Source: Thauera propionica
Lineage (GTDB): Bacteria; Pseudomonadota; Gammaproteobacteria; Burkholderiales; Rhodocyclaceae
DNA: 64,000 nucleotides
Direction of reading: 5' to 3'
Assembly (NCBI RefSeq): GCF_002245655.1
Contig: NZ_NOIH01000012.1
Location: 62,001-126,000, forward strand
Shown: positions 10,506 to 18,800 of the stretch, one piece after another
How positions within the stretch are numbered: the stretch's first letter is position 1
Layout of the letters: each line of letters starts with the position of its first letter
Made by a program: the position numbers and the translations under genes
Notes under the pieces: model-generated
Databases searched by the model: none
The model's input: the letters and a program-made list of their open reading frames with translations, nothing else
Told to the model about the DNA's origin: nothing

Positions 10506-11720
10506 ATGCACACGAAGAAGCTGACGACGCTGGCCTGCGCGGCCGCCCTGGCGACCTTGTCGGGTGCGGCAAGCGCACAGATTTCGGGCAACACGGTGAA
10601 GGTCGGCGTGCTCACCGACATGTCGGGGACCTATTCCGATCTCGCGGGTGCAGGTGCGGTGCTGGCCACGCAGATGGCGATTGACGATTTCATGGCCGAG
10701 GCCAAGCCGGCCTTCAAGGTCGAGATGGTGTCCGCCGACCACCAGAACAAGGCCGACATCGCATCGAACAAGGCGCGCGAATGGTTCGAGCGCGAAGGCG
10801 TGGATACCGCGACCGAACTGGTCACGACCTCGACCGCGCTGGCGGTGATGAAGATTGCCAAGGAAATGAACCGCGTCGCCCTGATGAGCGGGCCGGCCTC
10901 GACGCCGATCACCAACGAGCAGTGCAACGACGTCACCGTCCATTACACCTACGACACCTACGCGCTGGCCAACGGCACGGCCAAGGCGGTGACCCAGCAG
11001 GGCGGCGACACCTGGTTCTTCCTCACCGCCGACTACGCCTTCGGCCAGGCGCTGGAGAAGGATTCCTCCGCGGTCGTCACCGCCAACGGCGGCAAGGTGC
11101 TGGGCTCGGTACGCCATCCCTTCCCGGCCTCGGACTTCTCCTCCTTCCTGCTGCAGGCGCAGGCCTCGGGCGCCAAGATCATCGGTCTGGCCAATGCCGG
11201 CGCCGACACCACCAATGCCATCAAGCAGGCAGCCGAGTTTGGCGTCACGCCCAAGCAGTCGCTTGCGGGCCTGCTGATGTTCATCTCCGACGTGCATTCG
11301 CTGGGGCTCAAGAACACGCAGGGCATGTACCTGACCACCGGCTTCTACTGGGATCTCAACGATGAGACCCGCGCGTGGTCGAAGCGCTTCTTCGACAAGC
11401 ACAAGCGCATGCCGACCATGGTGCAGGCGGGGCAGTATTCGTCGGTGCTGCACTACCTGCGTGCGGTCAATGCAGCCGGCTCGGACGAGGCGAGCAAGGT
11501 CATGGCGCAGATGAAGAAGACGCCGATCAATGATTTCTTCGCCAAGAACGGCCAGATCCGCGACGATGGCCGCATGGTGCATGACATGTACCTCGCCCAG
11601 GTCAAGAAGCCGGATGAGTCGAAGTACCCGTGGGACTACTACCACATCCGCCAGACCATCCCGGCGGCCGAGGCCTTCCAGCCGCTGTCGCAGTCGAAGT
11701 GCCCGCTGGTGAAGAAGTGA
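10506..11720 (+). CDS. ABC transporter periplasmic substrate-binding protein (LivJ/K-like, Peripla_BP_6)
   Basis: 404 residues with a clear Sec signal peptide ending GAASAQ (cleavage near residue 25). The mature protein begins with the type-I periplasmic binding fold signature VKVGVLTDMSGTYSDLAGAG. It captures the ligand for LivH/LivM. It resembles the large group of Liv-like binding proteins often linked to aromatic acids, amides or branched-chain amino acids; the ligand is not inferable. Its position between the ATPase and permease genes is less common than at an end of the cassette. Confidence 0.9.
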   Translation: MHTKKLTTLACAAALATLSGAASAQISGNTVKVGVLTDMSGTYSDLAGAGAVLATQMAIDDFMAEAKPAFKVEMVSADHQNKADIASNKAREWFEREGVDTATELVTTSTALAVMKIAKEMNRVALMSGPASTPITNEQCNDVTVHYTYDTYALANGTAKAVTQQGGDTWFFLTADYAFGQALEKDSSAVVTANGGKVLGSVRHPFPASDFSSFLLQAQASGAKIIGLANAGADTTNAIKQAAEFGVTPKQSLAGLLMFISDVHSLGLKNTQGMYLTTGFYWDLNDETRAWSKRFFDKHKRMPTMVQAGQYSSVLHYLRAVNAAGSDEASKVMAQMKKTPINDFFAKNGQIRDDGRMVHDMYLAQVKKPDESKYPWDYYHIRQTIPAAEAFQPLSQSKCPLVKK

Positions 11721-11790
11721 TCTGATCGCGGAAGCTTCCGCTCTTCACGACGCACGGGGCGGCTGGACCGTCCCCGTGCGGGAGTCGCAC

Positions 11791-12672
11791 ATGGAAATCT
11801 TCGGTGTCCCGAGCGCGCTGCTCGGCAGCCAGTTGCTGGTCGGCCTGATCAACGGATCCTTCTACGCGATCCTGAGCCTGGGCCTGGCCATCATCTTCGG
11901 CCTGCTCAACATCATCAACTTCACCCACGGCGCCCAGTACATGATGGGCGCCTTCGTGGCGTGGATCGCGCTGAACAAGCTCGGCATCAACTACTGGGTG
12001 GCACTGCTGCTGGCGCCACTCGCCGTCGGTGCGCTCGGCGTGCTGATCGAACGCACGATGCTGCGCAAGCTGTACAAGCTGGATCACCTCTACGGCCTGC
12101 TGCTCACCTTTGGCCTGGCGTTGATCTTCGAGGGCATCTTCCGCGACCAGTACGGCATTTCGGGGCAGTCCTACCCGGTGCCCGAGCTGCTGCAGGGTGG
12201 CGTGAACCTGGGATTCATGTTCCTGCCGATCTATCGCGGCTGGGTGGTCGTGGCCGCGCTGACGGTGTGCTTCGCCACCTGGTTCATCATCGAGAAGACC
12301 AAGCTCGGCGCCTACCTGCGCGCCGGCACCGAGAACCCGCAGATGGTGCAGGCGCTGGGCATCAACGTGCCGCTGCTGATCACCTTCACCTACGGCTTCG
12401 GCGTCGCGCTGGCGGCCTTTGCCGGCGTGCTGGCGGCACCGATCTATCAGGTCAGCCCGCTGATGGGCTCGAACCTGATCATCGTGGTGTTCGCGGTGGT
12501 GGTGATCGGCGGCATGGGCTCGATCATGGGTTCCATCCTCACCGGCATCGGCCTGGGCCTGATCGAGGGCCTGACGCGGGTGTTCTACCCCGAGGCGTCG
12601 GCGGTGGTGGTGTTCGTGATCATGGTGATCGTGCTGCTGGTGCGGCCGGCCGGCCTGTTCGGCAAGGCCTGA
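11791..12672 (+). CDS. livH: Branched-chain amino acid-type ABC transporter permease (LivH family)
   Basis: 293-residue inner-membrane permease with about eight hydrophobic segments. It has the LivH signature NGSFYAILSLGLAIIFGLLN near the N-terminus and GGMGSIMGSILTG near the C-terminus. The ATG at 11791 has GGAG six bases upstream; the GTG at 11776 would add five residues without a better site. It forms the membrane channel with LivM. Confidence 0.92.
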   Translation: MEIFGVPSALLGSQLLVGLINGSFYAILSLGLAIIFGLLNIINFTHGAQYMMGAFVAWIALNKLGINYWVALLLAPLAVGALGVLIERTMLRKLYKLDHLYGLLLTFGLALIFEGIFRDQYGISGQSYPVPELLQGGVNLGFMFLPIYRGWVVVAALTVCFATWFIIEKTKLGAYLRAGTENPQMVQALGINVPLLITFTYGFGVALAAFAGVLAAPIYQVSPLMGSNLIIVVFAVVVIGGMGSIMGSILTGIGLGLIEGLTRVFYPEASAVVVFVIMVIVLLVRPAGLFGKA

Positions 12673-12696
12673 GCGACTCGACGAGGATAGACGCAG

Positions 12697-13650
12697 ATGA
12701 ACAACACGAATTCGATGTTCGCACGGGCCACGCCGCTGCTGTTCGGTGCACTGTTCGTGATCGGGCTGATCGCGCCGTTCGCGGTGTATCCCACCTTCCT
12801 GATGAAGATCCTGTGCTTCGGGCTGTTCGCCTGCGCGTTCAACCTGCTGCTGGGCTTCGTCGGGCTGCTCTCCTTTGGTCACGCGGCCTTTCTGGGTTCG
12901 GCGGGCTACATCTGCGGCATGCTGGTGCGGGACATGGGGGTCACGCCCGAGGTCGGCATCATCGGCGGCACGCTGGCGGCGGGCGCGCTGGGTTGGGTGT
13001 TCGGGGTGCTGGCAATTCGCCGTACCGGCATCTACTTCGCGATGATCACGCTGGCGCTGTCGCAGATGGTGTATTTCGTCGTCCTGCAATGGAAGGCGAC
13101 CGGCGGCGAGGATGGCCTGCAGGGCGTGCCGCGCGGCCACCTGTTCGGCCTCATCGACCTGTCGAACAACATCGCGATGTACTACCTGGTGTTCGCGGTG
13201 TTCTGCATCGGCTTCTTCATCATCTACCGCACCATCCATTCACCCTTCGGCCAGATCCTGAAGGCGATCCGCGAGAACGAACCGCGCGCGATCTCGCTCG
13301 GCTATGACGTGGCGAAGTTCAAGCTGCTCGCCTTCGTGCTGTCGGCCTCGCTGGCCGGCATGGCGGGGGCGACCAAGACCCTGGTGTTCCAGCTCGCCTC
13401 GCTGACTGACGTGCATTGGCACATGTCGGGCGAGGTCGTGTTGATGACCCTGCTCGGCGGCCTCGGCACCATCCTCGGCCCACTGGTCGGCGCGGCGACC
13501 ATCGTGTCCTTGCAGACCGAGCTGGCCGACTCGGTCGGCTCCTGGGTCACGGTCATCATGGGCGCCATCTTCGTGATCTGCGTGCTGCTGTTCCGCCGCG
13601 GCATCGTCGGAGAATTGCAGGCGCTGATCCAGCGCGCGGGTATCCGCTAA
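12697..13650 (+). CDS. livM: Branched-chain amino acid-type ABC transporter permease (LivM family)
   Basis: 317-residue permease with multiple membrane segments and the LivM hallmarks NLLLGFVGLLSFGHAAFLG and LGGLGTILGPLVGA. It is the last gene of the cassette. Its stop codon overlaps the stop codon of the convergent ClC gene (shared CTAA at 13647-13650), leaving no room for a dedicated terminator. Confidence 0.92.
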   Translation: MNNTNSMFARATPLLFGALFVIGLIAPFAVYPTFLMKILCFGLFACAFNLLLGFVGLLSFGHAAFLGSAGYICGMLVRDMGVTPEVGIIGGTLAAGALGWVFGVLAIRRTGIYFAMITLALSQMVYFVVLQWKATGGEDGLQGVPRGHLFGLIDLSNNIAMYYLVFAVFCIGFFIIYRTIHSPFGQILKAIRENEPRAISLGYDVAKFKLLAFVLSASLAGMAGATKTLVFQLASLTDVHWHMSGEVVLMTLLGGLGTILGPLVGAATIVSLQTELADSVGSWVTVIMGAIFVICVLLFRRGIVGELQALIQRAGIR

Positions 13651-15053
13651 GTTGCGGATGGAGGGGCGACGCGGTGCAGCCGCCCTTCCGCCTTGCGCAA
13701 TGCCGGGTAGGCGAGGGCGTGGTACAGCGGCACTGGCGCAACCGAACGCGAGATACCGTGCGCGACGACGGCGGTGGCCATCAGCGGCAGCAGCATCTGG
13801 TGGTTGGCGGTCATCTCCATCACGATCACGAAGGACGTGATCGGCGACTGCGTCATCGCGGCCAGGAAGGCCACCATGCCCAGCACCAGGACCGCCGCAT
13901 TCGCATCCGCCTCACCTGGCAGCAGGAGCGCAATGTCCGAACCCAGGCCGGCTCCGACCGCCAGCGCGGGGGCGAATACGCCACCGGGGATGCGTGACAC
14001 GAAGGCGAGCCAGATCACCGCCAGCTTGGCCACCATGAACAGGACGGGCAGCGTGGCCGAGCCTTCGAGTGCGGCTTTTGACTCGGCATAACCGGTGCCG
14101 TAGGTCATGCCGCCGCTAAGGAGGCCAATGACGCCGGTTGCAAGACCGCAGGCGGCCGCGAACGCGACCGGCCGGGACAGCGCGAACAGGCCTAGCTTTC
14201 CCGGCAGACCACGCGCTGATGCGATCAGAAGGCGAGAGAACCCGCCGCCCAGCAAACCACCGGCGAAGCCGCAAGCCAGCACCGGCCAGAGGCCGCCCGG
14301 CCACGCGAGTGCTGCGGGGGTGCGACCGAAATACGTGTAGTTCCCCAGAACCGCAAGCGACATCAGGCCGGCGAAGATCACCGCGGTGAGGGTGGTGCTG
14401 TTGGCCCGAAAGGCCCGGTGGCGGCACATCTCCTCGATGGCGAACATGATGCCGCCCAGAGGCGTGTTGAACGCCGCCGCGATTCCAGCTCCGCTACCCG
14501 CGACGATCAGGTCGCGGCTCGAGGCAATGCGGCCGCGCTTGCGGCCCGCCAGCATGTGCATGACCGACGCGCCAATCTGCACCGACGGACCTTCACGTCC
14601 GATCGAGGCGCCTGAAAGCAGCCCGCCCAGGGTCAGCACGACCTTGCCGAGCGCGATCCTGAACGACAGGAACTGACGGCGTACGGCGCCGTCGTCGGAA
14701 AGCGATGCCGCGATTGCCTGAGGAATGCCGCTGCCCTCGGTGCCCGGGAACAGGCGCCGTGAGAGCCAGGCCATGGCCGCGAACCCGGCGGGTGCGATCA
14801 ACAGGGTGAGCCAGGGGCGCTCCTGCATGATGCTTGCGTGAGTTTCGATGGCGATTTCGGCGCCGATGGCAAACAGGATGGCGATCAGTCCGGCCAGCAG
14901 GGCTGCGCCGACGAGCAGCAGGCGCTTGTGCCAGCGCCCGATCGAAAGCCAGGGCAGCGCATAGCGACGGCCGCCGCGCGCGAGCTGCCTGAAGGCCTTG
15001 CGGGTTGAAGACGGCTGATCGGCTGGCGGCGGAGCGTTGGGCGGCATATCCAT
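13647..15053 (-). CDS. ClC-family chloride/proton antiporter
   Basis: 468-residue ClC protein. The selectivity-filter motifs are all present: GSGIPQ (107-112), GREGPS (152-157, gating Glu154) and GGVFAP (357-362), plus Tyr444 in PLYHAL. The Glu pair in AIEEM (207-208) matches the internal proton-transfer glutamate of EcClC, which supports a 2Cl-/H+ exchanger over a channel. There are no CBS domains after the membrane part. It may serve acid resistance or ion balance. It is divergent from the marR-like gene. Confidence 0.9.
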   Translation of the reverse strand: MDMPPNAPPPADQPSSTRKAFRQLARGGRRYALPWLSIGRWHKRLLLVGAALLAGLIAILFAIGAEIAIETHASIMQERPWLTLLIAPAGFAAMAWLSRRLFPGTEGSGIPQAIAASLSDDGAVRRQFLSFRIALGKVVLTLGGLLSGASIGREGPSVQIGASVMHMLAGRKRGRIASSRDLIVAGSGAGIAAAFNTPLGGIMFAIEEMCRHRAFRANSTTLTAVIFAGLMSLAVLGNYTYFGRTPAALAWPGGLWPVLACGFAGGLLGGGFSRLLIASARGLPGKLGLFALSRPVAFAAACGLATGVIGLLSGGMTYGTGYAESKAALEGSATLPVLFMVAKLAVIWLAFVSRIPGGVFAPALAVGAGLGSDIALLLPGEADANAAVLVLGMVAFLAAMTQSPITSFVIVMEMTANHQMLLPLMATAVVAHGISRSVAPVPLYHALAYPALRKAEGRLHRVAPPSAT

Positions 15054-15169
15054 TGATAGGGCTGGGCAGGCAGGGAGTGATGCGTGTTGGCAACAGGCGC
15101 GGCGCGTGGCGCATGCACAAGCCGAACGATACCGCTACCATGCCGGGGAGTGTGGAACGTGATGTATTT

Positions 15170-15199
15170 TTGACAATATTGATTCAGACAAATATAGTC
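15170..15199 (+). promoter_or_regulatory. Sigma-70 promoter with an overlapping operator-like repeat, upstream of the MarR gene
   Basis: TTGACA (15170-15175), a 17-base spacer and TATAGT (15193-15198) make a near-consensus promoter. GACAATATT (15172-15180) and AATATAGTC (15191-15199) form an inverted repeat matching at 8 of 9 positions across the same bases. That is where a MarR repressor would bind to regulate itself and perhaps the divergent ClC gene. The predicted start near 15205 leaves only about nine bases before the ATG. Confidence 0.7.
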
Positions 15200-15213
15200 G
15201 GAGCAATTGGTAA

Positions 15214-15717
15214 ATGGCGGAAACGCAACAGAAGGTGAAAAAGGCGGCCTCGCAGGTCACGCCACTGTCGGTGCTCCAGCGCTTCAGGGTGCTCATCCGC
15301 ACCGCCCAGCGTCATTCGCAATGGATCGAGCGCCAGAGCGGCGTGACGGGTGCGCAGTTGTGGGCGCTGCAGGAACTGGCTGAGGCGCCGGGCTTGCGCG
15401 TGGGCGAGCTTGCGAACCGCATGGCACTGCATCAGTCGACGGCGTCGAACATGGTCGATCGCCTCGAGACCGCAGCACTGATCCGAAAGGAGCGCACCAG
15501 CGCCGACCAGCGCGTCGTGCGGTTGTACCTGACGGACGCAGGTACCGCCTTGCTTGGGCGTGCGCCTTCTCCGGCGCGTGGCGTATTGCCCGAGGCGCTG
15601 CGCCTGCTCGATCCCGAGGCGCTTGGGCGCCTGCAGGGCGAGCTGGACGGGTTGCTGCTGCAGATCCGCGATCTGGACGAAGGTTTTGGCATGCAGCCGC
15701 TGCCCTTTACCGAATGA
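15214..15717 (+). CDS. MarR-family transcriptional regulator
   Basis: 167-residue winged-helix regulator. The recognition region 'LRVGELANRMALHQSTASNMVDRLE' lies at about residues 68-92, followed by the wing with 'RKERTSADQRVVRLYLTDAG'. MarR proteins bind as dimers to short palindromes and release on ligand binding. The palindrome over its own promoter suggests autoregulation; the divergent ClC gene is the other likely target. The ligand is unknown. Start ATG at 15214 has GGAG at 15200-15203, although that may lie upstream of the transcript start. Confidence 0.87.
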   Translation: MAETQQKVKKAASQVTPLSVLQRFRVLIRTAQRHSQWIERQSGVTGAQLWALQELAEAPGLRVGELANRMALHQSTASNMVDRLETAALIRKERTSADQRVVRLYLTDAGTALLGRAPSPARGVLPEALRLLDPEALGRLQGELDGLLLQIRDLDEGFGMQPLPFTE

Positions 15718-15766
15718 GTTCCCTGTATCTGGGGGGGTGTGATGCCCTGGGTGCAGACAGCAGCTT

Positions 15767-15793
15767 GAGCGGCCGGAAGGCCGCTCTTTTTTG
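15767..15793 (+). terminator. Rho-independent terminator after the MarR gene
   Basis: GAGCGGCC and GGCCGCTC pair around a GGAA tetraloop and are followed by six T. It lies about 50 bases after the marR-like stop. Confidence 0.88.
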
Positions 15794-15850
15794 TCTGCTG
15801 GAAATGCATATGGAATGATTTTCTGGGTGGTTTCTCTGTAATCCGAAGAC

Positions 15851-15893
15851 AACAGCAAAAAGGCGCTCTCAAGAGCGCCTTTTTGCTGTTTTC
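15851..15893. terminator. Bidirectional terminator between the MarR gene and bamD
   Basis: An 18-bp perfect stem (15851-15868 with 15873-15890) encloses a TCAA tetraloop. GC core GGCGCTC/GAGCGCC is flanked by an A-run on one side and a T-run on the other, so it can terminate in both directions. It lies just past the bamD stop on the minus strand. Confidence 0.92.
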
Positions 15894-15914
15894 GCCCGCT
15901 TCGTCAGCGAGTGC

Positions 15915-16724
15915 TTACCAGAGCTGCCACCAGGGTTTGTCGCTCTTGGGGCCGCCGCGGAAATACACGCTGTCCGGGAAGTTGGTGCGCATCACCCGGT
16001 CAGCGTCGTCACGCAGCTGCGTCATGCCGAGCGCGTCGTAGCTCTTGACCATCAGGAACAGGGCTTCTTCGTTGGCCGGGGCCTGGGGAAAGTTGGTGAT
16101 TGCCGCCTGAGCGCGGTTGATCGCCGCGACATAGGCACCGCGGTTGTAGTAGTAGCGCGCTACGTGAACCTCGTGCGAGGCGAGCGAATTCACCAGATAC
16201 TGCATCCGCGCACGCGAATCATCCGCATAACGGCTTTCGGGGAAACGGGTGACCAGTTCGCGGAAGCTGTCGAAGGCCTCGCGCGCGCCTTTCGGGTCAC
16301 GCTCGGACAGATCCTGGCGCGACAACCCGGCGAGCAGGCCAAGATCCTCGTTGAAGTTGACCAGCCCCTTCAGGTAATAGACGTAATCGACATTGGGGTG
16401 GTTGGGGTGCAGCTTGATGAAGCGATCTGCCGCGGCGAGGGCGAGGGCCTGTTCGCCCTGCTTGTAGTAAGCGTAGGCGACCTCGATCTGGGCTTGCTGG
16501 GCGAAGCGGCCGTAGGGGTAGCGCGCCTCGAGCTTCTCGAACATCTGAATGGCGCGGTCGTAGGCGCCCTCGGTCATCGACGCCTTGGCCTCGGAGTAGA
16601 GCTTCTGCGCGTTCCAGCCTGCAGTCTCGTCGATCTGTTCGGGCAGCAGGCCGCAGCCGCCGAGCAACAGGGCGCCGATCAGCGCCGCTTTTCCCGCTAA
16701 ACTTCCAAGGGTGAACCTGGCCAT
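15915..16724 (-). CDS. bamD: Outer-membrane assembly lipoprotein BamD
   Basis: 269-residue lipoprotein of the BAM complex, which folds beta-barrel proteins into the outer membrane. A type-II signal peptide ends in LLGGC with acylated Cys24. The remainder is TPR-like repeats: SEAKASMTEGAYDRAIQMFE, then AYAYYKQGEQALALAAADRF, and others. Length and order are typical. A possible -10 (TATAAT on the minus strand, 16754-16759) precedes it. Its first codons overlap the longest possible reading of divergent rluD. Confidence 0.95.
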   Translation of the reverse strand: MARFTLGSLAGKAALIGALLLGGCGLLPEQIDETAGWNAQKLYSEAKASMTEGAYDRAIQMFEKLEARYPYGRFAQQAQIEVAYAYYKQGEQALALAAADRFIKLHPNHPNVDYVYYLKGLVNFNEDLGLLAGLSRQDLSERDPKGAREAFDSFRELVTRFPESRYADDSRARMQYLVNSLASHEVHVARYYYNRGAYVAAINRAQAAITNFPQAPANEEALFLMVKSYDALGMTQLRDDADRVMRTNFPDSVYFRGGPKSDKPWWQLW

Positions 16725-16737
16725 CGAAAAAACTCGC

Positions 16738-17694
16738 GTGAATGAACGCGCCGATTATATAGCAGGCGACGAGTCCGACTCGCCTGCCGTGATGACGATT
16801 CCTGCCGAGCTTGGCGGGCTGCGGCTCGACCAGGCGCTTGCTCGGCTTTTTCCCGAGCATTCCCGTAGCCGCCTGCAGGCGTGGCTCAAGGACGGTCGGA
16901 TCCGGCTCGACGGCGAATCGGCCGGATCGCGACAGAAGGTGAGTGGCGGCGAGCGCGTCGAGCTTGATGTCGCGCAGCCGCCCGAGATCGCCGCCGAGCA
17001 GCCCGAGGACATCCCGCTGCGAGTGGTGTTCGAGGATGCGCATCTGCTGGTGATCGACAAGCCGGCCGGGCTGGTCGTGCACCCTGGTAGTGGAAACTGG
17101 AGCGGAACGCTGCTCAATGCCCTGTTGCATCACGCGCCGCAGGTTGCGGAGGTGCCCCGCGCCGGCATCGTGCATCGGCTCGACAAGGACACCAGTGGCC
17201 TCTTGGTGGTTGCCAAGACGCTGACGGCGCAGACCGACCTTGTGCGCCAGCTGCAGGCACGGACGGTCAGGCGCCATTATTGGGCGCTCGCGCAGGGGCG
17301 GGTGCAGGCCGGCGGTATGGCCGATGCGCCGATCGGCCGCCATCCGACGCAGCGCACCAAGATGGCCGTAGTCGGCAACGGCCGTCCGGCGGTCACGCAT
17401 TACAAGGTCGTCGAGCGCTTTGCGCGTGCGACGCTGCTCGAATGCAGGCTGGAAACGGGGCGCACCCACCAGATCCGGGTGCATATGGCGCACATCGGTC
17501 ATCCACTGGTCGGCGACCCGGTGTATGCCGCGCGCCGGGTTGCGGACCCCGCATGGGCGGGTTTCGAGCGCCAGGCGCTGCACGCTTTCCGGCTCGGGTT
17601 GATTCATCCCGCCACGGGCGAGGCGATGGAGTGGGAGATCCCGATGGCGGAGGATCTCGACGCGCTGTTGCAGCGTCTGAGGGCGGCCCAATGA
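16738..17694 (+). CDS. rluD: 23S rRNA pseudouridine synthase RluD
   Basis: Makes pseudouridines 1911/1915/1917 in 23S rRNA helix 69. An N-terminal S4 domain (about 19-80; LRLDQALARLFPEHSRSRLQ) is followed by the RluA-type catalytic domain with HRLDKDTSG, catalytic Asp149, and the late GRTHQIRVHM motif. The start is uncertain: GTG 16711 overlaps bamD and lacks a spaced Shine-Dalgarno, GTG 16738 (used here) gives 318 aa, and ATG 16792 also keeps the S4 domain. The stop overlaps the pgeF start (ATGA). Confidence 0.9.
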   Translation: MNERADYIAGDESDSPAVMTIPAELGGLRLDQALARLFPEHSRSRLQAWLKDGRIRLDGESAGSRQKVSGGERVELDVAQPPEIAAEQPEDIPLRVVFEDAHLLVIDKPAGLVVHPGSGNWSGTLLNALLHHAPQVAEVPRAGIVHRLDKDTSGLLVVAKTLTAQTDLVRQLQARTVRRHYWALAQGRVQAGGMADAPIGRHPTQRTKMAVVGNGRPAVTHYKVVERFARATLLECRLETGRTHQIRVHMAHIGHPLVGDPVYAARRVADPAWAGFERQALHAFRLGLIHPATGEAMEWEIPMAEDLDALLQRLRAAQ

Positions 17695-18431
17695 CGCAGG
17701 ACGCCGGCTTCATCGCGCCTGACTGGTCCTTGCCGACGCGCGTGCGTGCGCTGGTGACCACGCGCGCCGGCGGAGTCAGCTTGCCGCCCTACGCCAGCTT
17801 CAACCTGGGCGATCATGTCGGCGACGATCCGTCTGCGGTCGCACGCAACCGTGCGCGTTTGCGCGCTAGTCTGCCGGCGGAGCCGACCTGGCTCGCCCAG
17901 GTGCACGGCATCGTCGTGGCTGACGCCAATGAAGCTTCCGGTGTGCCGGAAGCCGATGCGGTCGTCGCGCGTGGGGCGGGGGCTGTGTGCGCGGTGCTGA
18001 CGGCGGACTGCCTGCCGGTGCTGTTCTGCGATGACGCAGGCTCGGTCGTCGCTGCCGCGCATGCGGGTTGGCGCGGGCTGGCGGCCGGGGTGCTGGAAGC
18101 GACGGTGGCGCGCATGGCGGTTGCGCCGTCCTTGATCCGGGCCTGGCTGGGGCCGGCCATTGGCCAGGGCGCCTTCGAGGTCGGTGACGAGGTGCGCCAG
18201 GCTTTCGTCGAAGGCGATCCCGGGGCGGCCGCAGCCTTCGTGCCCGGTGCGGTGCCGGGCAAATGGATGGCCGACCTGTTCCTGCTGGCGCGGCGACGGC
18301 TGTCGCGGGTTGGCGTGCATCGCGTCGAGGGCGGAGGCGTGTGTACTTACGCGGATGCCGCGCGCTTCTACTCATACCGCCGCGACGGCCGCACCGGGCG
18401 CTTCGCCTCATTGATCTGGATCGAGTCCTGA
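17691..18431 (+). CDS. pgeF: Peptidoglycan editing factor PgeF (YfiH/multicopper-like)
   Basis: 246 residues of the YfiH/DUF152 family, cytoplasmic enzymes that remove mis-incorporated amino acids from peptidoglycan precursors. Older annotations call them laccase-like or purine nucleoside phosphorylase-like. Metal-ligand residues are visible: His72 in QVHG, Cys107 in TADCLPV and His124 in AAHAGWRG. The ATG overlaps the rluD stop by four bases, indicating translational coupling. Confidence 0.88.
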   Translation: MTQDAGFIAPDWSLPTRVRALVTTRAGGVSLPPYASFNLGDHVGDDPSAVARNRARLRASLPAEPTWLAQVHGIVVADANEASGVPEADAVVARGAGAVCAVLTADCLPVLFCDDAGSVVAAAHAGWRGLAAGVLEATVARMAVAPSLIRAWLGPAIGQGAFEVGDEVRQAFVEGDPGAAAAFVPGAVPGKWMADLFLLARRRLSRVGVHRVEGGGVCTYADAARFYSYRRDGRTGRFASLIWIES

Positions 18432-18489
18432 TGAGGCATGCAACCCCGTGGCGCGGAACTCCCGGAAGGGGCAACTCCCCCGCGTGGCG

Positions 18490-18705
18490 CTATTGATCGG
18501 CGTTCGATTCAGCTCTATCGTTGAGGCCGCTTGCTTCCCGTTCGCGCTGCCTGCGGCGCCTTGCGGAGGTGCCGAATAGCCAGAAGAACAAGGCCATCGG
18601 GGCAATTCCGTAGAAAATGAAGGTGAGCACGCCGCCAACGACCGTGGTGTCGGAGATGGCGGCGAGTAGCGCGACGTAGAGCCAGGCGATTGCGATCAGA
18701 TACAT
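18490..18705 (-). CDS. Small two-helix membrane protein, function unknown
   Basis: 71-residue protein. It has hydrophobic segments at about 3-17 and 21-44, then a strongly basic Arg-rich stretch (SARRRRQRERE), consistent with an inner-membrane hairpin and a cytoplasmic tail. The ATG at 18703-18705 begins directly with the first hydrophobic helix; the frame stays open further upstream without membrane-like content. I do not recognise a family. It lies between convergent pgeF and divergent phaC. Confidence 0.6.
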   Translation of the reverse strand: MYLIAIAWLYVALLAAISDTTVVGGVLTFIFYGIAPMALFFWLFGTSARRRRQREREASGLNDRAESNADQ

Positions 18706-18800
18706 GCCCTCGATTCTAAGCCCGTCGAGCACCGGGCAAGCGATGAAGAAGGGTAAATCCGGGTGCAGACCTCGTGTCGCGCCGTAACCAGGAGACAGGG

